A stretch of DNA of 64,000 nt from JAEUMD01 sp050246945 (GCA_050246945.1 JBFWVC010000005.1:186001-250000), one strand, 5' to 3'. Positions 42,990 through 53,209 are shown, counted from the first letter of the stretch. The notes: generated from the sequence alone by a model not told the origin. Numbers and translations: made by a program.

Positions 42990-43955
42990 TCACGCGCGCG
43001 GGGGATGCACGATGCGTGACACGTCGTACCGGTCGTTCAACCCGGCGATGATGTTGTCGGCCATCTCGAGGCCCATCCGGCGCGAAGCCTCGCGCGTGTT
43101 TCCAGCGCTGTGCGGCGTCAGGATGAGATTGGGCAGATCTGGGGCGAGCAGCGGGCTGTCCTGCGCAGGCGGCTCGACATCGAACACATCGATCCCCGCG
43201 CCGGCAAGATTGTTGCACCTCAGGGCCTCGGCCAGCGCCGGTTCGTCGACGAGCCCGCCGCGCGCGCAATTGACGAGGAAGGCCCCTCGCCGCATGGTCC
43301 CGATCTCCGCCGCACCAAGCAGGGGGCGCGAGGCGTGGACGCGCGGTGTATGCAGCGAGACGAAATCGGCCGATGCCAATGCCTCGCCAAGGCTCGCGGC
43401 CACCTGCGCGCCGTACCGATCCGCAACAGCGGGCTCGACCGATCGGCCCCATGCTATGAGCGACATGTCGAACGCAGCTGCGCGGCGTGCCAGCTCCTGC
43501 CCGCTGCGCCCGAAGCCCAGGATGGCCAGGCTGCGCCCGGCCAGCTCCTCTGCCGCCAATGCATCGCGGAAGCGCCAGTTTCCTGCCCGCAAAGCGGCAT
43601 CGTGCATTGGCAGCCGCTTCGCCAGAGCCAGCATCAGCGCCATGGCATGCTCCGCCACCGCAACCTTGTTCGCATCGGGTGTATTGAGGACAACAATCCC
43701 CCGTGCTGATGCCGCTGCGAGATCTATATTGTCGGTGCCGACCCCGTGCTTGGCGATGATCCTCAAACGCGGCGCCGCATTGATCAATGCCGCATCAATT
43801 CGCTGAATGCGCACGCCGATCGCCTGCGCGTTCACCAGGGTCTCCCGGACGATCACCGGATCGCCGCCCGCCTCGACGACCTCGAAGTCTGGTTCTTGCC
43901 TGAGCCGCGCGAGCGCATCGGCATGCACATGTTCGGTGATGAGGATCCTCGGCAC
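42990..43955 (-). CDS. D-isomer-specific 2-hydroxyacid dehydrogenase
   Basis: The 321-aa NAD-dependent enzyme shows the family layout: ILITEHVHADALARL, KHGVGTDNIDLAAASARGI, the cofactor motif ILGFGRSGQELA, catalytic Arg in NCARGGLVDE, Glu in FDVEPP and His in TPHSAGNT. The VGTDNID region and length resemble the SerA/hydroxypyruvate reductase branch without the C-terminal ACT domain of long SerA. Substrate (glyoxylate, hydroxypyruvate, phosphoglycerate) cannot be settled. The start is taken at GTG 43955, directly before the first beta strand; no ribosome site is clear. Confidence 0.85.
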   Translation of the reverse strand: MPRILITEHVHADALARLRQEPDFEVVEAGGDPVIVRETLVNAQAIGVRIQRIDAALINAAPRLRIIAKHGVGTDNIDLAAASARGIVVLNTPDANKVAVAEHAMALMLALAKRLPMHDAALRAGNWRFRDALAAEELAGRSLAILGFGRSGQELARRAAAFDMSLIAWGRSVEPAVADRYGAQVAASLGEALASADFVSLHTPRVHASRPLLGAAEIGTMRRGAFLVNCARGGLVDEPALAEALRCNNLAGAGIDVFDVEPPAQDSPLLAPDLPNLILTPHSAGNTREASRRMGLEMADNIIAGLNDRYDVSRIVHPPRA

Positions 43956-44267
43956 GGGGAGGCCACGCGTTATTTTTGTTTCAAGCCGGGAAAAACAGCT
44001 TAGCCTGGAAAAGAGAGAAGCCACGTCTACAGGCGCGCCGCAGCGACGCGCGCTCATTCCTAACAAAATCATCTGGGCGTCAAGACGTCAGCCTTTTTGC
44101 AGGCTGTCGCACACCAGATCGGGTTGGAGCACTTGAGGCCCAGAACCCCCGATAATTCTGCCTGAGGCAACCGGCCGTTGGCACGATCGCCTCGCAAAGC
44201 ATGCCATCAAACGTCCACAAATGTCCCATTCCGTCCCGCCGAAGGCAATGTCGCCCACGAGGACTAC
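43956..44267. other. Divergent gap between dehydrogenase and OmpA-family gene
   Basis: The 312-bp gap should hold promoters for both genes. I see no clear dyad or promoter consensus. A small AT-rich patch lies near 43970-44000. Confidence 0.35.
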
Positions 44268-45902
44268 ATGAAAACGCGAAAATCCCACCGCCCCGCCCGG
44301 TCTGCACTTGCCGCCGGACTTGCACTGACGGCTTCGTCCCTGACGATTGCAGCTGCCGCCACCGCAGAGCCCGCGAATGGCGGCCGCTACGAGCTTGCCC
44401 AAAGAGGCCCCGGCGCTGGCCAGCAACAAGATGATGACCGCGATCAGCAGAAGGGAAAGCACAAGGGCAAGCACGACGGCAGACAGGACGGATCTTCCGA
44501 TCAGAACCGAGACCGTGGCAATCGCGATGGCGGTCCGAAATCCCGAGGTGGCGAGCCCGGCCCGAGAGCCAGGGGCGACGAGAATGGCCAGGACAGGGGC
44601 CAGCGGTTCAAGAACGTCCAGCCGCAGCCGCAACCGCAGCTTCAGCAGCAGGCGCCGCAGGCAGTCCAGCCCGACGCGCGACCCAAGTCGTTCACCAAAG
44701 AGCAAAACGATCAGCGCGACGGGTCCGGCGAGAGGCGTTTCCGCAAGGACGTTGAGCGCCCACTGGCGCCAGCACCAAACCAGCGCTCGGGAGTGGGCGA
44801 ACCGGCTCCTTCGACATTCAAGAAGCCTGACAGCGCGACCACCGACCGCCGCGACAAGGGGGGCCGTGAATTCTTCGGCCAGGGCAGGACCAACAATACC
44901 GGCGCCTCGGACGGCGATCGCAAACGTTGGCGACGTGACCAGCGCGACGCCGAGCGGAGCGGCGGATACGCGAACATCGACGCACTGAAGAGCAGCCGCA
45001 AGGAGCGCCGCTTGGAAGGCGGCGCCACGATCTTCGAGGAACCCGATTCTCGACGCATCATTCACAGCGGCAATCGCTCGTTTATCATTCGCGACGAGAC
45101 GCGCCGACTGAGCCGCTTCGGCAAGGTGACGGATACCCACCGTCGCCCTGGCGGAGGCAACATTACAACCATCGTCCGGCCCGATGGTGCACGCATCATT
45201 ACGGAAACCTCGCCGGACGGAAGGCTCATCCGCCGCTACCGCAAGACGCGCGACGGCCGCACCATCATCCTGGTCGACAACCGCCGCACATGGCGCACGT
45301 GGGGCGCCATCGGCGCCGGCGCCGTATTGGCAACCGGCCTCTACCTCGCGATCGACCCGCCTCACTACCGGGGGCCGCGCGACCGCTACATCATCGAATA
45401 CGACCACGCCAGCTACGATGACATCTACGACGCATTGATGGCCCCGCCGATCGACGACATCGGCCCCCGCTATACGCTCGACCAGGTGCTGTTCAACTAC
45501 AATCTGCGCGAACGCATGCGCCGTGTGGACCTGGACTCGATCAACTTCGAAACAGGCTCGTGGGACATCGACGAAAGCCAGTTCGAAAAGCTGGAGCGTC
45601 TGGCGCGCGCGATTGACAGGATACTTGATCGCAATCCTGACGAAGTGTTCCTGATCGAGGGGCACACCGATGCCGTCGGTGATGCGGTGAGCAACCGCTC
45701 GCTGTCCGACCGTCGCGCCGAGGAGGTCGCTAACATCCTCACCGAGGAATTCAAGGTCCCTCCGGAGAACCTCGTTATCCAGGGCTATGGCGAAGAGTTC
45801 CTCAAGGTCGATACCGAGGGCCCCTCGCGTGCGAACCGGCGCGTGACAGTGCGCCGCATTACGCCGTTGCTCGACCGCCGCGATACCAGCTACCGCGACT
45901 GA
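44268..45902 (+). CDS. OmpA-family protein with long disordered linker
   Basis: The 544-aa protein begins with a signal peptide (ALAAGLALTASSLTIAAAATA), followed by about 200 residues of Gly/Asp/Arg/Gln-rich sequence with a PQPQPQ run, likely disordered. A basic beta-repeat-like segment comes next (ATIFEEPDSRRIIHSG; DGARIITETSPDGRLIRRYR), then a short hydrophobic stretch (WGAIGAGAVLATGLYLA) and a C-terminal OmpA domain with INFETGSWDI, LIEGHTDAVGDAVSNRSLS and YGEEFLKVDTEGPSRANRRV, which bind peptidoglycan. It probably tethers envelope layers. GAGG lies 6 nt before the ATG; a 13-bp terminator follows. Confidence 0.88.
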   Translation: MKTRKSHRPARSALAAGLALTASSLTIAAAATAEPANGGRYELAQRGPGAGQQQDDDRDQQKGKHKGKHDGRQDGSSDQNRDRGNRDGGPKSRGGEPGPRARGDENGQDRGQRFKNVQPQPQPQLQQQAPQAVQPDARPKSFTKEQNDQRDGSGERRFRKDVERPLAPAPNQRSGVGEPAPSTFKKPDSATTDRRDKGGREFFGQGRTNNTGASDGDRKRWRRDQRDAERSGGYANIDALKSSRKERRLEGGATIFEEPDSRRIIHSGNRSFIIRDETRRLSRFGKVTDTHRRPGGGNITTIVRPDGARIITETSPDGRLIRRYRKTRDGRTIILVDNRRTWRTWGAIGAGAVLATGLYLAIDPPHYRGPRDRYIIEYDHASYDDIYDALMAPPIDDIGPRYTLDQVLFNYNLRERMRRVDLDSINFETGSWDIDESQFEKLERLARAIDRILDRNPDEVFLIEGHTDAVGDAVSNRSLSDRRAEEVANILTEEFKVPPENLVIQGYGEEFLKVDTEGPSRANRRVTVRRITPLLDRRDTSYRD

Positions 45903-45922
45903 TCGGAAGTCTTGCAGAACGC

Positions 45923-45960
45923 GAAAGGCGCTCCACCGGATGGAGCGCCTTTCAATTTTT
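45923..45960 (+). terminator. Intrinsic terminator of the OmpA-family gene
   Basis: GAAAGGCGCTCCA pairs perfectly with TGGAGCGCCTTTC over 13 bp around a 5-nt loop and is followed by AATTTTT. On the minus strand the stem is also followed by a short T-rich run less clearly, so it could serve the small gene at 46001 as well. Confidence 0.93.
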
Positions 45961-46000
45961 CGGCAATGCCACGGATGCCGCGCCCGCCGCCGCGCAAAAT

Positions 46001-46216
46001 TCAGCTTTCGCCGGACCCGCCGCGCATGTCGGATGCGAATTCCGCTTCCAAAGCCGCCTCCAGCTTGATGAGATCTTCCGGCAGCGGCATGCCAAAGGCT
46101 TTCAGCTCGTTGAGCTTCTCCATCACCATCAGATAGATCTCGTGACGGTCCTCTGGCTCGTTCTGCATCTGCGTCATGAGTATGCCGAGTTCGGCCGTGA
46201 CGTCGTCGATGTCCAT
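46001..46216 (-). CDS. Small acidic protein of unknown function
   Basis: The 71-aa acidic helical protein (MDIDDVTAELGILMTQMQNE ... LPEDLIKLEAALEAEFASD) has no membrane segment. CAGGAG lies 8 nt before the ATG, which supports a real gene. I do not recognise the family. It lies between the OmpA terminator and the HAD hydrolase and may follow it in one transcript. Confidence 0.65.
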   Translation of the reverse strand: MDIDDVTAELGILMTQMQNEPEDRHEIYLMVMEKLNELKAFGMPLPEDLIKLEAALEAEFASDMRGGSGES

Positions 46217-46330
46217 GGGGTCGCTCCTGATGCTCGCGCGCTCCGTACAGCACGACTATAAGCGTCGCCGCACCAAACGTACCAGAAAAAGCGACCGATC
46301 AGTTGCGCGCCAGGCACCGCTGCCCACTTG

Positions 46331-47323
46331 TTACCTGAGCCCGCGCTCGACCTTCCACAACTCCTCCTTTACGCGGATGTCGGCCAGCATGCGATCGATC
46401 AGCAGGCACGTGCGCTTGAACAGATCCGAGCCGCGCCGATAGTCTGCGGCGGCAAAGAAATCGATGCGCCCGGCTTTGAACAGGTTGACGCACTTCTCCT
46501 TCGACTTGCCGGACGGATGCACGGCGATCGCATGTCCGCCATTCTTGCGCATCACCGCCATCGACGGCACGTCCGTATCGCCGTCACCGAAATAAATCAT
46601 GTTGGAGAAGGGAATCGGACGCTCGGCCTCCGGCATGTGCTGGTTGATCGTCTCACCCAGATCTTCCACGCCCTTGTTGATGCGGAACAGGTACTGCGTC
46701 TTGCCCGTGTCGGTGATGACGCGCTTCGGATAGGGCAGGTCGTAGGCATCGAACCAGTATTCCGAGGCGAACACGTTATGGAAGCGGCCGTAGATCGGCG
46801 TGCCTTCAATGATCTCGGTCAGCCCCGAAGAAATCATGTAGTGGCGGACTGTGACGCCCTGGCTTTCCGATCTCAGATTCACGTACGAACCGATCTCGTC
46901 GAACCATTCGATCACGCCTGGAAACAGCTCGACCGCCCGCCCCTGCGCAACCAGATCTTCACGATCGATGCGGATACCGGCCTCTTTCGCCTTCTTGTAG
47001 AGCAGGTGCATGTAGGTGATGAGCGGATCGGCCTCCTGCTCGCGCGCGACCCGGTTGGTTTCTTTCCAGAATTGCGCCGCATCGACGCCGACCTGCGGCA
47101 GGAACGCATACTCCTGCATCGGCCGAGGAGAAAGCGTGCCGTCGAAATCATAGACAAGTGCGATCACCTTCTTGTCGAAGGCGGCGCGCGCTGATGCCGC
47201 ATTTTTCCCCTTGCCTGCCTTCGATGGCTTGCCCCTGGACCGCCCCGCGCGCAGCATCGGCACGTCATCGTTGGCTGCTTTCGCTGGCCGTCGGCCAAGC
47301 CGCCCGGCGTCCCCTCCGGTCAT
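46331..47323 (-). CDS. HAD-superfamily hydrolase
   Basis: The 330-aa protein has a basic Lys/Arg/Ala-rich N-terminal extension and then a haloacid-dehalogenase core: nucleophile motif VYDFDGTLSP, the Ser of motif II in YMISSGLTEIIEG, and the metal-binding YFGDGDTDVPSM. The cap region is large. It is likely a small-molecule phosphatase; the substrate is unknown. GAGGGATAGCG precedes the ATG. Repeats begin 20 bp upstream. Confidence 0.87.
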   Translation of the reverse strand: MTGGDAGRLGRRPAKAANDDVPMLRAGRSRGKPSKAGKGKNAASARAAFDKKVIALVYDFDGTLSPRPMQEYAFLPQVGVDAAQFWKETNRVAREQEADPLITYMHLLYKKAKEAGIRIDREDLVAQGRAVELFPGVIEWFDEIGSYVNLRSESQGVTVRHYMISSGLTEIIEGTPIYGRFHNVFASEYWFDAYDLPYPKRVITDTGKTQYLFRINKGVEDLGETINQHMPEAERPIPFSNMIYFGDGDTDVPSMAVMRKNGGHAIAVHPSGKSKEKCVNLFKAGRIDFFAAADYRRGSDLFKRTCLLIDRMLADIRVKEELWKVERGLR

Positions 47324-47343
47324 CGCTATCCCTCGCTCGCTTG

Positions 47344-47500
47344 GAGCATGTTGAGCTGAAGCGTGGTGCGGTTCAGCCTGAACAACATGCTCAAGGACAG
47401 TCGAGCATGTTGAGCTGAAGTGCGCAGCGGTTCCGCTCGGCATGCCCGAAACAATGGACTGGATCGTGCGCATGTTTCCAAGAAATATGAACACGACCTG
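47344..47500. repeat. Dispersed palindromic repeat, two units (family B)
   Basis: Unit 1 (47344-47392) runs GAGCATGTTGAGCTGAA ... AACATGCTC and is an imperfect palindrome. Unit 2 (from 47403) starts with the same 16 bases, continues AGTGCGCAGCGGTTCCG and has a tail with GTGCGCATGTTTCC and AATATGAACACGACCTGGG. A third copy with both parts lies at 58804-58901. The repeats fill the 347-bp gap upstream of the HAD gene. Confidence 0.75.
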
Positions 47501-47670
47501 GGATCGGAAGCCAAACCCGGTCTGCGCCGGTCATACCGCGCAGCCGGAGGCGTGATGCAGTTCCCTTCCTGGAGAGTCGGCGATTCGCCTCGCTGAAAAA
47601 AGGCAACCGGTGGACAAGTCCGCCCGCGATGCCTGCACGTACCGCCGCCCGGGTATCCGCCCGGGATGTC

Positions 47671-48405
47671 TTACTGCTTGCAGCCGCAACTGCCGTCGCC
47701 GCCGCACGAGCCCTCGCCCTTGTGGTCGTGGCCATGGCTGTGGCCGTGGTTATGGGCATGCTCGTGATCATGAGCGCCGCCGCAGCAACCGCCCTCTTGG
47801 TCGTGATGGTGATGTTCGTGACCATGACCGCCGCAGCAACCGCCTTCGTGCTCATGCTGGTGGTCGTTGGGATCGACCAGGACCGCCGCCAGCCGCCGCT
47901 CCAGCGCGATCGACTGCTCCCGCGGCGCGTCACGCGCCTCGATCGTCAGCGCCATCACCTCGGCGGCGACACGGATGTCGTCCACTTGTCCCAGATAATG
48001 CCGGCGCAGACGCCCTTGCCGGTCGAAGATCAGCAATGTCGGCGTCCCCTGAAGTTCATAGGTGTCCATCGTCTCCGGCAGCGCGCCCCCGTTCTGTTTG
48101 TCGATGGCAACCGGAAAGTCGAAGTGATGCTCTTCCAGAAAGGCCTCCAGCTGTGCCGGCGTCTGCGCTTCAGCCTTTTCGAAGACCGTATGCAGACCGA
48201 ACACCGCGACTTCGTCCTCCTGGAACTGCGCATGAAGCCGCGCCAGCTGCGGCAGCATATGCCGCACCGACCCCGGGCAATGCATCTGGAATGCCCCCAG
48301 CACAACCACCTTGCCCTTGGATTCAGCAAGCGTCGGAGGCGATTTCTGATCGGAATTAAACCACTTGGCAGTTGCCAGTTCCGGTGGCGATTCGGGATTG
48401 AGCAT
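47671..48405 (-). CDS. Thioredoxin-like (peroxiredoxin/TlpA type) protein with His/Cys-rich tail
   Basis: The 244-aa protein has an AhpC/TlpA-type thioredoxin fold (VVVLGAFQMHCPGSVRHMLPQ, FPVAIDKQNGG, YELQGTPTLLIFDRQGRLRR) with a single Cys before a CPG turn rather than CxxC. From about residue 182 the chain consists of His-rich stretches (HEHHHH, HDHEHAHNHGHSHGHDH) alternating with GGCCGG units, ending in CGCKQ, a plausible metal-binding module for Zn, Ni, Co or Cu. AAGGA lies 7 nt before ATG 48405. No signal peptide is seen, so it is probably cytoplasmic. Metal storage, delivery or sensing combined with redox activity is inference. Confidence 0.85.
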   Translation of the reverse strand: MLNPESPPELATAKWFNSDQKSPPTLAESKGKVVVLGAFQMHCPGSVRHMLPQLARLHAQFQEDEVAVFGLHTVFEKAEAQTPAQLEAFLEEHHFDFPVAIDKQNGGALPETMDTYELQGTPTLLIFDRQGRLRRHYLGQVDDIRVAAEVMALTIEARDAPREQSIALERRLAAVLVDPNDHQHEHEGGCCGGHGHEHHHHDQEGGCCGGAHDHEHAHNHGHSHGHDHKGEGSCGGDGSCGCKQ

Positions 48406-48525
48406 TTCGGATCCTTTCATCCGGCGATCTTGGCTTTGCTCAGCTATACTGACTTTCGCCGTCGATCAATATGAGACATCTGGGACCGCCGCACCGGGAT
48501 TGGATTTGAATCGGATTGACGGCAC

Positions 48526-48805
48526 CTAGTGTTCTGGATCTGACGTTTGTTACCCGGGCGAAGGTCGTCAAACGTCAGTGAATCCAGAACACAAACTAAG
48601 AATTCTAGGGTTCCGGGCTGACGCACGGGTGCCCGGCAGGGAACCAAGCGTCAGAGTCGGAACACTAGGTTCTGGATCTGACGTTTGTTATCCGGGCGAA
48701 GGTCGTCAAACGTCAGTGGATCCAGAAAATAAACTGAGAATTCTAGGGTTCCGGGCTGATGCGCACGTGCCCGGCAGGGAACCAAGCGTCAGTGTCGGAA
48801 CCTTA
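48526..48805. repeat. Tandem pair of ~140-bp palindromic repeats (family A)
   Basis: Two nearly identical units lie end to end (48526-48664 and 48665-48805). Each holds an outer hairpin (TTCTGGATCTGACGTTTG against CAAACGTCAGTGxATCCAG) and an inner one (GGTTCCGGGC against GCCCGG...GGAACC) and ends GTCGGAACnnTAG. A shortened copy lies at 50191-50254. The end of unit 2 contains the stop codon of cbpM. No transposase is nearby; it looks like a MITE-like or REP-like element. Confidence 0.88.
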
Positions 48806-49177
48806 GCCCGCGTCGTCGGCATCCCGATTGGACCAGAATGTTGCGCTGCGATCCTCGTAGACCCTCAAACGGCGTTGAAGGTCTTCTATCTGATCGAGCA
48901 GGTCGAGCGCCAGCGCCACGCCCGGCACATTGAGGCCCAGATCGCGCTCGAGCCGCTTGGCCCTGGCGACATGAACAAGGCTCATCTGGGTGAAGCGCCA
49001 CTCGCTTCGCGTTCCACCAGCCGGATCCAATGCGCCATGTTCGACCAGTTCGGCTACCCAATCCGCCTCTACCTTGCACGCAACGCAAACGTCTTCCAAC
49101 GAGCAATCGCGATTGAGGCCGATGATCTCGGCGGCAACGCTTGCGCTCACCGCATCCTTGCCAGCTTTCTTGGTCAT
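48803..49177 (-). CDS. cbpM: Chaperone modulator CbpM (MerR-like)
   Basis: The 124-aa protein resembles CbpM, the small inhibitor that binds the J-domain of CbpA. It has a MerR-like region with VCVACKVEADWVAELVEHGAL and a C-terminal helical part with LALDLLDQIEDLQRRLRVYE. It overlaps cbpA as ATGA. The last codon and stop fall in the boundary of repeat family A, so the natural C-terminus may have been altered by insertion. Confidence 0.82.
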   Translation of the reverse strand: MTKKAGKDAVSASVAAEIIGLNRDCSLEDVCVACKVEADWVAELVEHGALDPAGGTRSEWRFTQMSLVHVARAKRLERDLGLNVPGVALALDLLDQIEDLQRRLRVYEDRSATFWSNRDADDAG

Positions 49178-50139
49178 GAGCCTGCTCCCAGTTTCGCGCG
49201 CGGATCGAACGACAGTTCGCGCTCCATGGCACGATAGGCTTCCTTGGCATTTTCGCTGGTGGCGGGCGGCAGCACAACCTTGAGCACTGCGTAGAGGTCG
49301 CCAGGATCGCGCGCTGGCAGCCCACGTCCCTTGACGCGCAACTCGCGTCCGCCAAATGACTCCGGCGGTATCTTCAACATGATGGCACCGAGCGGCGTCG
49401 GTACTTTGACGCTCGCGCCCAGCGCGGCTTCCCAGGGGGCGACCGGCAAGTCGAAATAAACATCCTTGCCCGAGACGCGGTAGAGCTGATCTGGATTGAA
49501 TGCCACTTCGAGGTAAAGGTCGCCCGGCGCGCCGCGTCCAAGCCCCGGCGTCCCTTGACCCTTGAGGCGAATGGTTTGTCCTTCTTGGATGCCTTTGGGA
49601 ATTTCGACGTTAAGCGTGCGCTCGCGCAGCACGACATGACCTTGCGGATCGACTTCGGGCGCGCGCATGGTGATGGTGCGCTTGGCTCCCTCATAGCTGT
49701 CCTTCAGATCGATGTAGATGCGCGCATGGTGGTCTTCTCCGCGTGCATGAAACTCTTCCGCGCCGAACCCATGCGCGCCGTCGCGGCGATGCCGCCTGTT
49801 GCGAAACAGCGTCTCGAAAAACTCGCTATAGTCTTCGCCGCCGGCACCAGCTCCCGACCGCATCTCGGAGAACTCGAACCCCTGATCCCATTGCGGTGGC
49901 GGCCTGAACTCCTGCCCAGGCTTGGCCGCCTTGCCAAGATCGTCGTAAGCAGCTCGCTTTTCGGGATTGCCGAGCACTTCGTAGGCCTCTCCGATCTCCT
50001 TGAAGCGGTCTTCCGCGCCGGTGTCCTTGTTGATGTCGGGATGAAACTGCCGGGCGAGCTTCCGGTACGCTCGCTTAATTTCGTCCTGGGTCGCCGATTT
50101 CTCGACTCCGAGAGCCTTGTAGTAATCCTTGAATTCCAT
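49174..50139 (-). CDS. cbpA: DnaJ-like co-chaperone CbpA
   Basis: The 321-aa protein has an N-terminal J-domain (DYYKALGVEKSATQDEIKRA, HPD in ARQFHPDINKD), a Gly-rich linker (GAGAGGEDYSEFFETLF) and two C-terminal beta-sandwich substrate domains (IPKGIQEGQTIRLKGQGTPG; LRVKGRGLP), without the zinc finger of DnaJ. This is the CbpA architecture, and the adjacent cbpM agrees. It works with DnaK. The ATG at 50139 begins at the J-domain; the upstream in-frame extension is repeat-derived. Confidence 0.92.
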   Translation of the reverse strand: MEFKDYYKALGVEKSATQDEIKRAYRKLARQFHPDINKDTGAEDRFKEIGEAYEVLGNPEKRAAYDDLGKAAKPGQEFRPPPQWDQGFEFSEMRSGAGAGGEDYSEFFETLFRNRRHRRDGAHGFGAEEFHARGEDHHARIYIDLKDSYEGAKRTITMRAPEVDPQGHVVLRERTLNVEIPKGIQEGQTIRLKGQGTPGLGRGAPGDLYLEVAFNPDQLYRVSGKDVYFDLPVAPWEAALGASVKVPTPLGAIMLKIPPESFGGRELRVKGRGLPARDPGDLYAVLKVVLPPATSENAKEAYRAMERELSFDPRAKLGAGS

Positions 50140-50190
50140 TTTCTCGGATATCCGTTTCAGACCGGCGGAATTGGACGGGATGCCGCGCCT

Positions 50191-50254
50191 GGTGTTCTGG
50201 ATTTGATGTATGAGTCCCGGGCGAAGGTCGCCAAGCGTCAGTGTCGGAACCCTA
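50191..50254. repeat. Short derivative of repeat family A
   Basis: It shares GTGTTCTGGAT at the left end, TCCCGGGCGAAGGTCG in the middle and AAGCGTCAGTGTCGGAACC-TAG at the right end with the units at 48526-48805, with about 75 bp missing inside. It lies 52 bp upstream of cbpA, so cbpAM is flanked by copies. Confidence 0.8.
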
Positions 50255-50432
50255 GCGAGATCTTTGCGATCCAAGCAGGATTTTCAAGTACTGAGGCTCA
50301 CCCGGGGCCAAACTTGCAACATCGGCAGCCGGAACTGGGTACCTATCGGACTTGGTGGCTTGACGAGCGGCCTGGCAACCTTCTCAAGTGCCGGGCTTGA
50401 TACATTGGAAAAGCGGTTACAAGGTTCAAACC

Positions 50433-51002
50433 ATGACCAAGACCGAGCACAAAGAAGCACTCGTCGCTCTCATCAGGCAACGCTCGTTCCAATCCGGCGG
50501 TGAGGTCAAGTTGGCGTCCGGGCGGACCTCGTCGTTCTATTTCAACATGAAGCCGACAATGCTCGATCCAAAGGGGGCGCATCTCATCGCCACGCTCATT
50601 CTCGACCAACTGGCTGAGGACGGCATCAAGGCCGACATGATCGGCGGACTGGAGATGGGTGCCGTGCCGCTGGCTTCCGCGGTAGCCGCCGTCAGCGCCA
50701 CAGGCCCCCGTCCCTTGCCCGCCTTCTTCGTCCGCAAGCAGGCCAAGGAGCATGGGACCCAGAGCCTCGTCGAAGGACTGGCCAAGGGCGAGACGCTGGC
50801 GGGCAAGAAAGTCGTCATCGTCGAGGACGTGACCACGACGGGCGGCTCCGCCATCAAGGCCGCCGAAGCCGTCGCCCGTGAAGGTGCCGAGGTTGTCCGC
50901 GTCATAACCGTCGTTGACCGACGCGAAGGCGCCTCAGAAGCCTTCGCCACCGCCAGGCTCGACTTCAAGCCGCTTCTCACCATCGCCGATTTCGGCGGCT
51001 AA
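50433..51002 (+). CDS. pyrE: Orotate phosphoribosyltransferase
   Basis: The 189-aa enzyme makes orotidine 5'-monophosphate from orotate and PRPP in pyrimidine synthesis. It shows LASGRTSSFYFNMK, the FFVRKQAKEHGT catalytic loop and the PRPP motif VVIVEDVTTTGGSA. ATG 50433 starts the family-like sequence. It is a single gene; pyrC or pyrF are not adjacent. Confidence 0.93.
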   Translation: MTKTEHKEALVALIRQRSFQSGGEVKLASGRTSSFYFNMKPTMLDPKGAHLIATLILDQLAEDGIKADMIGGLEMGAVPLASAVAAVSATGPRPLPAFFVRKQAKEHGTQSLVEGLAKGETLAGKKVVIVEDVTTTGGSAIKAAEAVAREGAEVVRVITVVDRREGASEAFATARLDFKPLLTIADFGG

Positions 51003-51205
51003 GCCGCGCTCAGACTTCAAACATTCCCTCCCGTTCAGGCCGCTCGATTCGTGATCCGGAACCATCCCGCACGCGCTTCGTTGAACTAGTAGTGCACGAT
51101 TGATTGCTGCGCGGTCGAAAGCCGCGGAGTGGATGCAGTCCGTAGAACGTGCGGAAAGCAACGTCGCCCGTGCGCCGACAATTCACGAAGCGAAGGAGAT
51201 GAGGC

Positions 51206-51487
51206 ATGAGAAGCATTCTCACCAGCGCTGCAATGTTTGCGTTGCTCGCGGCTCCCGCTCTTGCGCAAGACGCAAAGCTGGAACCCAAGTCGAAAGTGCA
51301 GGCGCCGGCCGCAACAGGCGAAAGGCACGATCCTGAAACCATCCATCCGCCGACCAACCGGATTGGCGAGGCCGTACCGAACATGACGGCGCCCGCGGAG
51401 GAGAAGCTTCCGGCCACCAACCGCGTCGGTGAAACCGTTCCACGCATGAAAGACAAGAGCGACGGGAATTCGTCATCGATGAACTGA
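51206..51487 (+). CDS. Small exported protein with internal repeat
   Basis: The 93-aa protein has a signal peptide (ILTSAAMFALLAAPALAQ) and a short hydrophilic mature part containing a repeated pattern PPTNRIGEAVPNM and PATNRVGETVPRM. I do not recognise the family. GAAGGAGATGAGGC precedes the ATG. It converges on pckA across a perfect 36-bp palindrome. Confidence 0.65.
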   Translation: MRSILTSAAMFALLAAPALAQDAKLEPKSKVQAPAATGERHDPETIHPPTNRIGEAVPNMTAPAEEKLPATNRVGETVPRMKDKSDGNSSSMN

Positions 51488-51547
51488 TGTGTGTTTCCGG
51501 AACGTCTCCCGGACGCGCGCCCGCGCACTTGAGGGGCGCACCAGCGC

Positions 51548-51583
51548 AAGTTGGCCCCGGATCGGCCGATCCGGGGCCAACTT
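51548..51583. other. Perfect 36-bp palindrome between convergent genes
   Basis: AAGTTGGCCCCGGATCGG is followed at once by its exact reverse complement, with no spacer. It lies 60 bp after the small exported gene and 33 bp from the pckA stop. It could act as a shared terminator, but no T-run follows on either strand. Confidence 0.9.
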
Positions 51584-51616
51584 AATGCATGCGAAAGAAC
51601 TCGCCCGCCGCCCAGC

Positions 51617-53209
<1,593 letters not shown>

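Noticed and set aside
44088..46253. A 721-codon open frame on the minus strand opposite the OmpA-family gene
   Set aside because: It is a reverse-strand shadow caused by high GC. The plus-strand gene has a signal peptide, ribosome site, OmpA domain and terminator; the antisense product has low-complexity sequence with no family pattern, and it overlaps the small gene at 46001.
46001..50260. CRISPR array suggested by repeated words
   Set aside because: The repeats are 64-160 bp palindromic units without regular short spacers and no cas genes are present.
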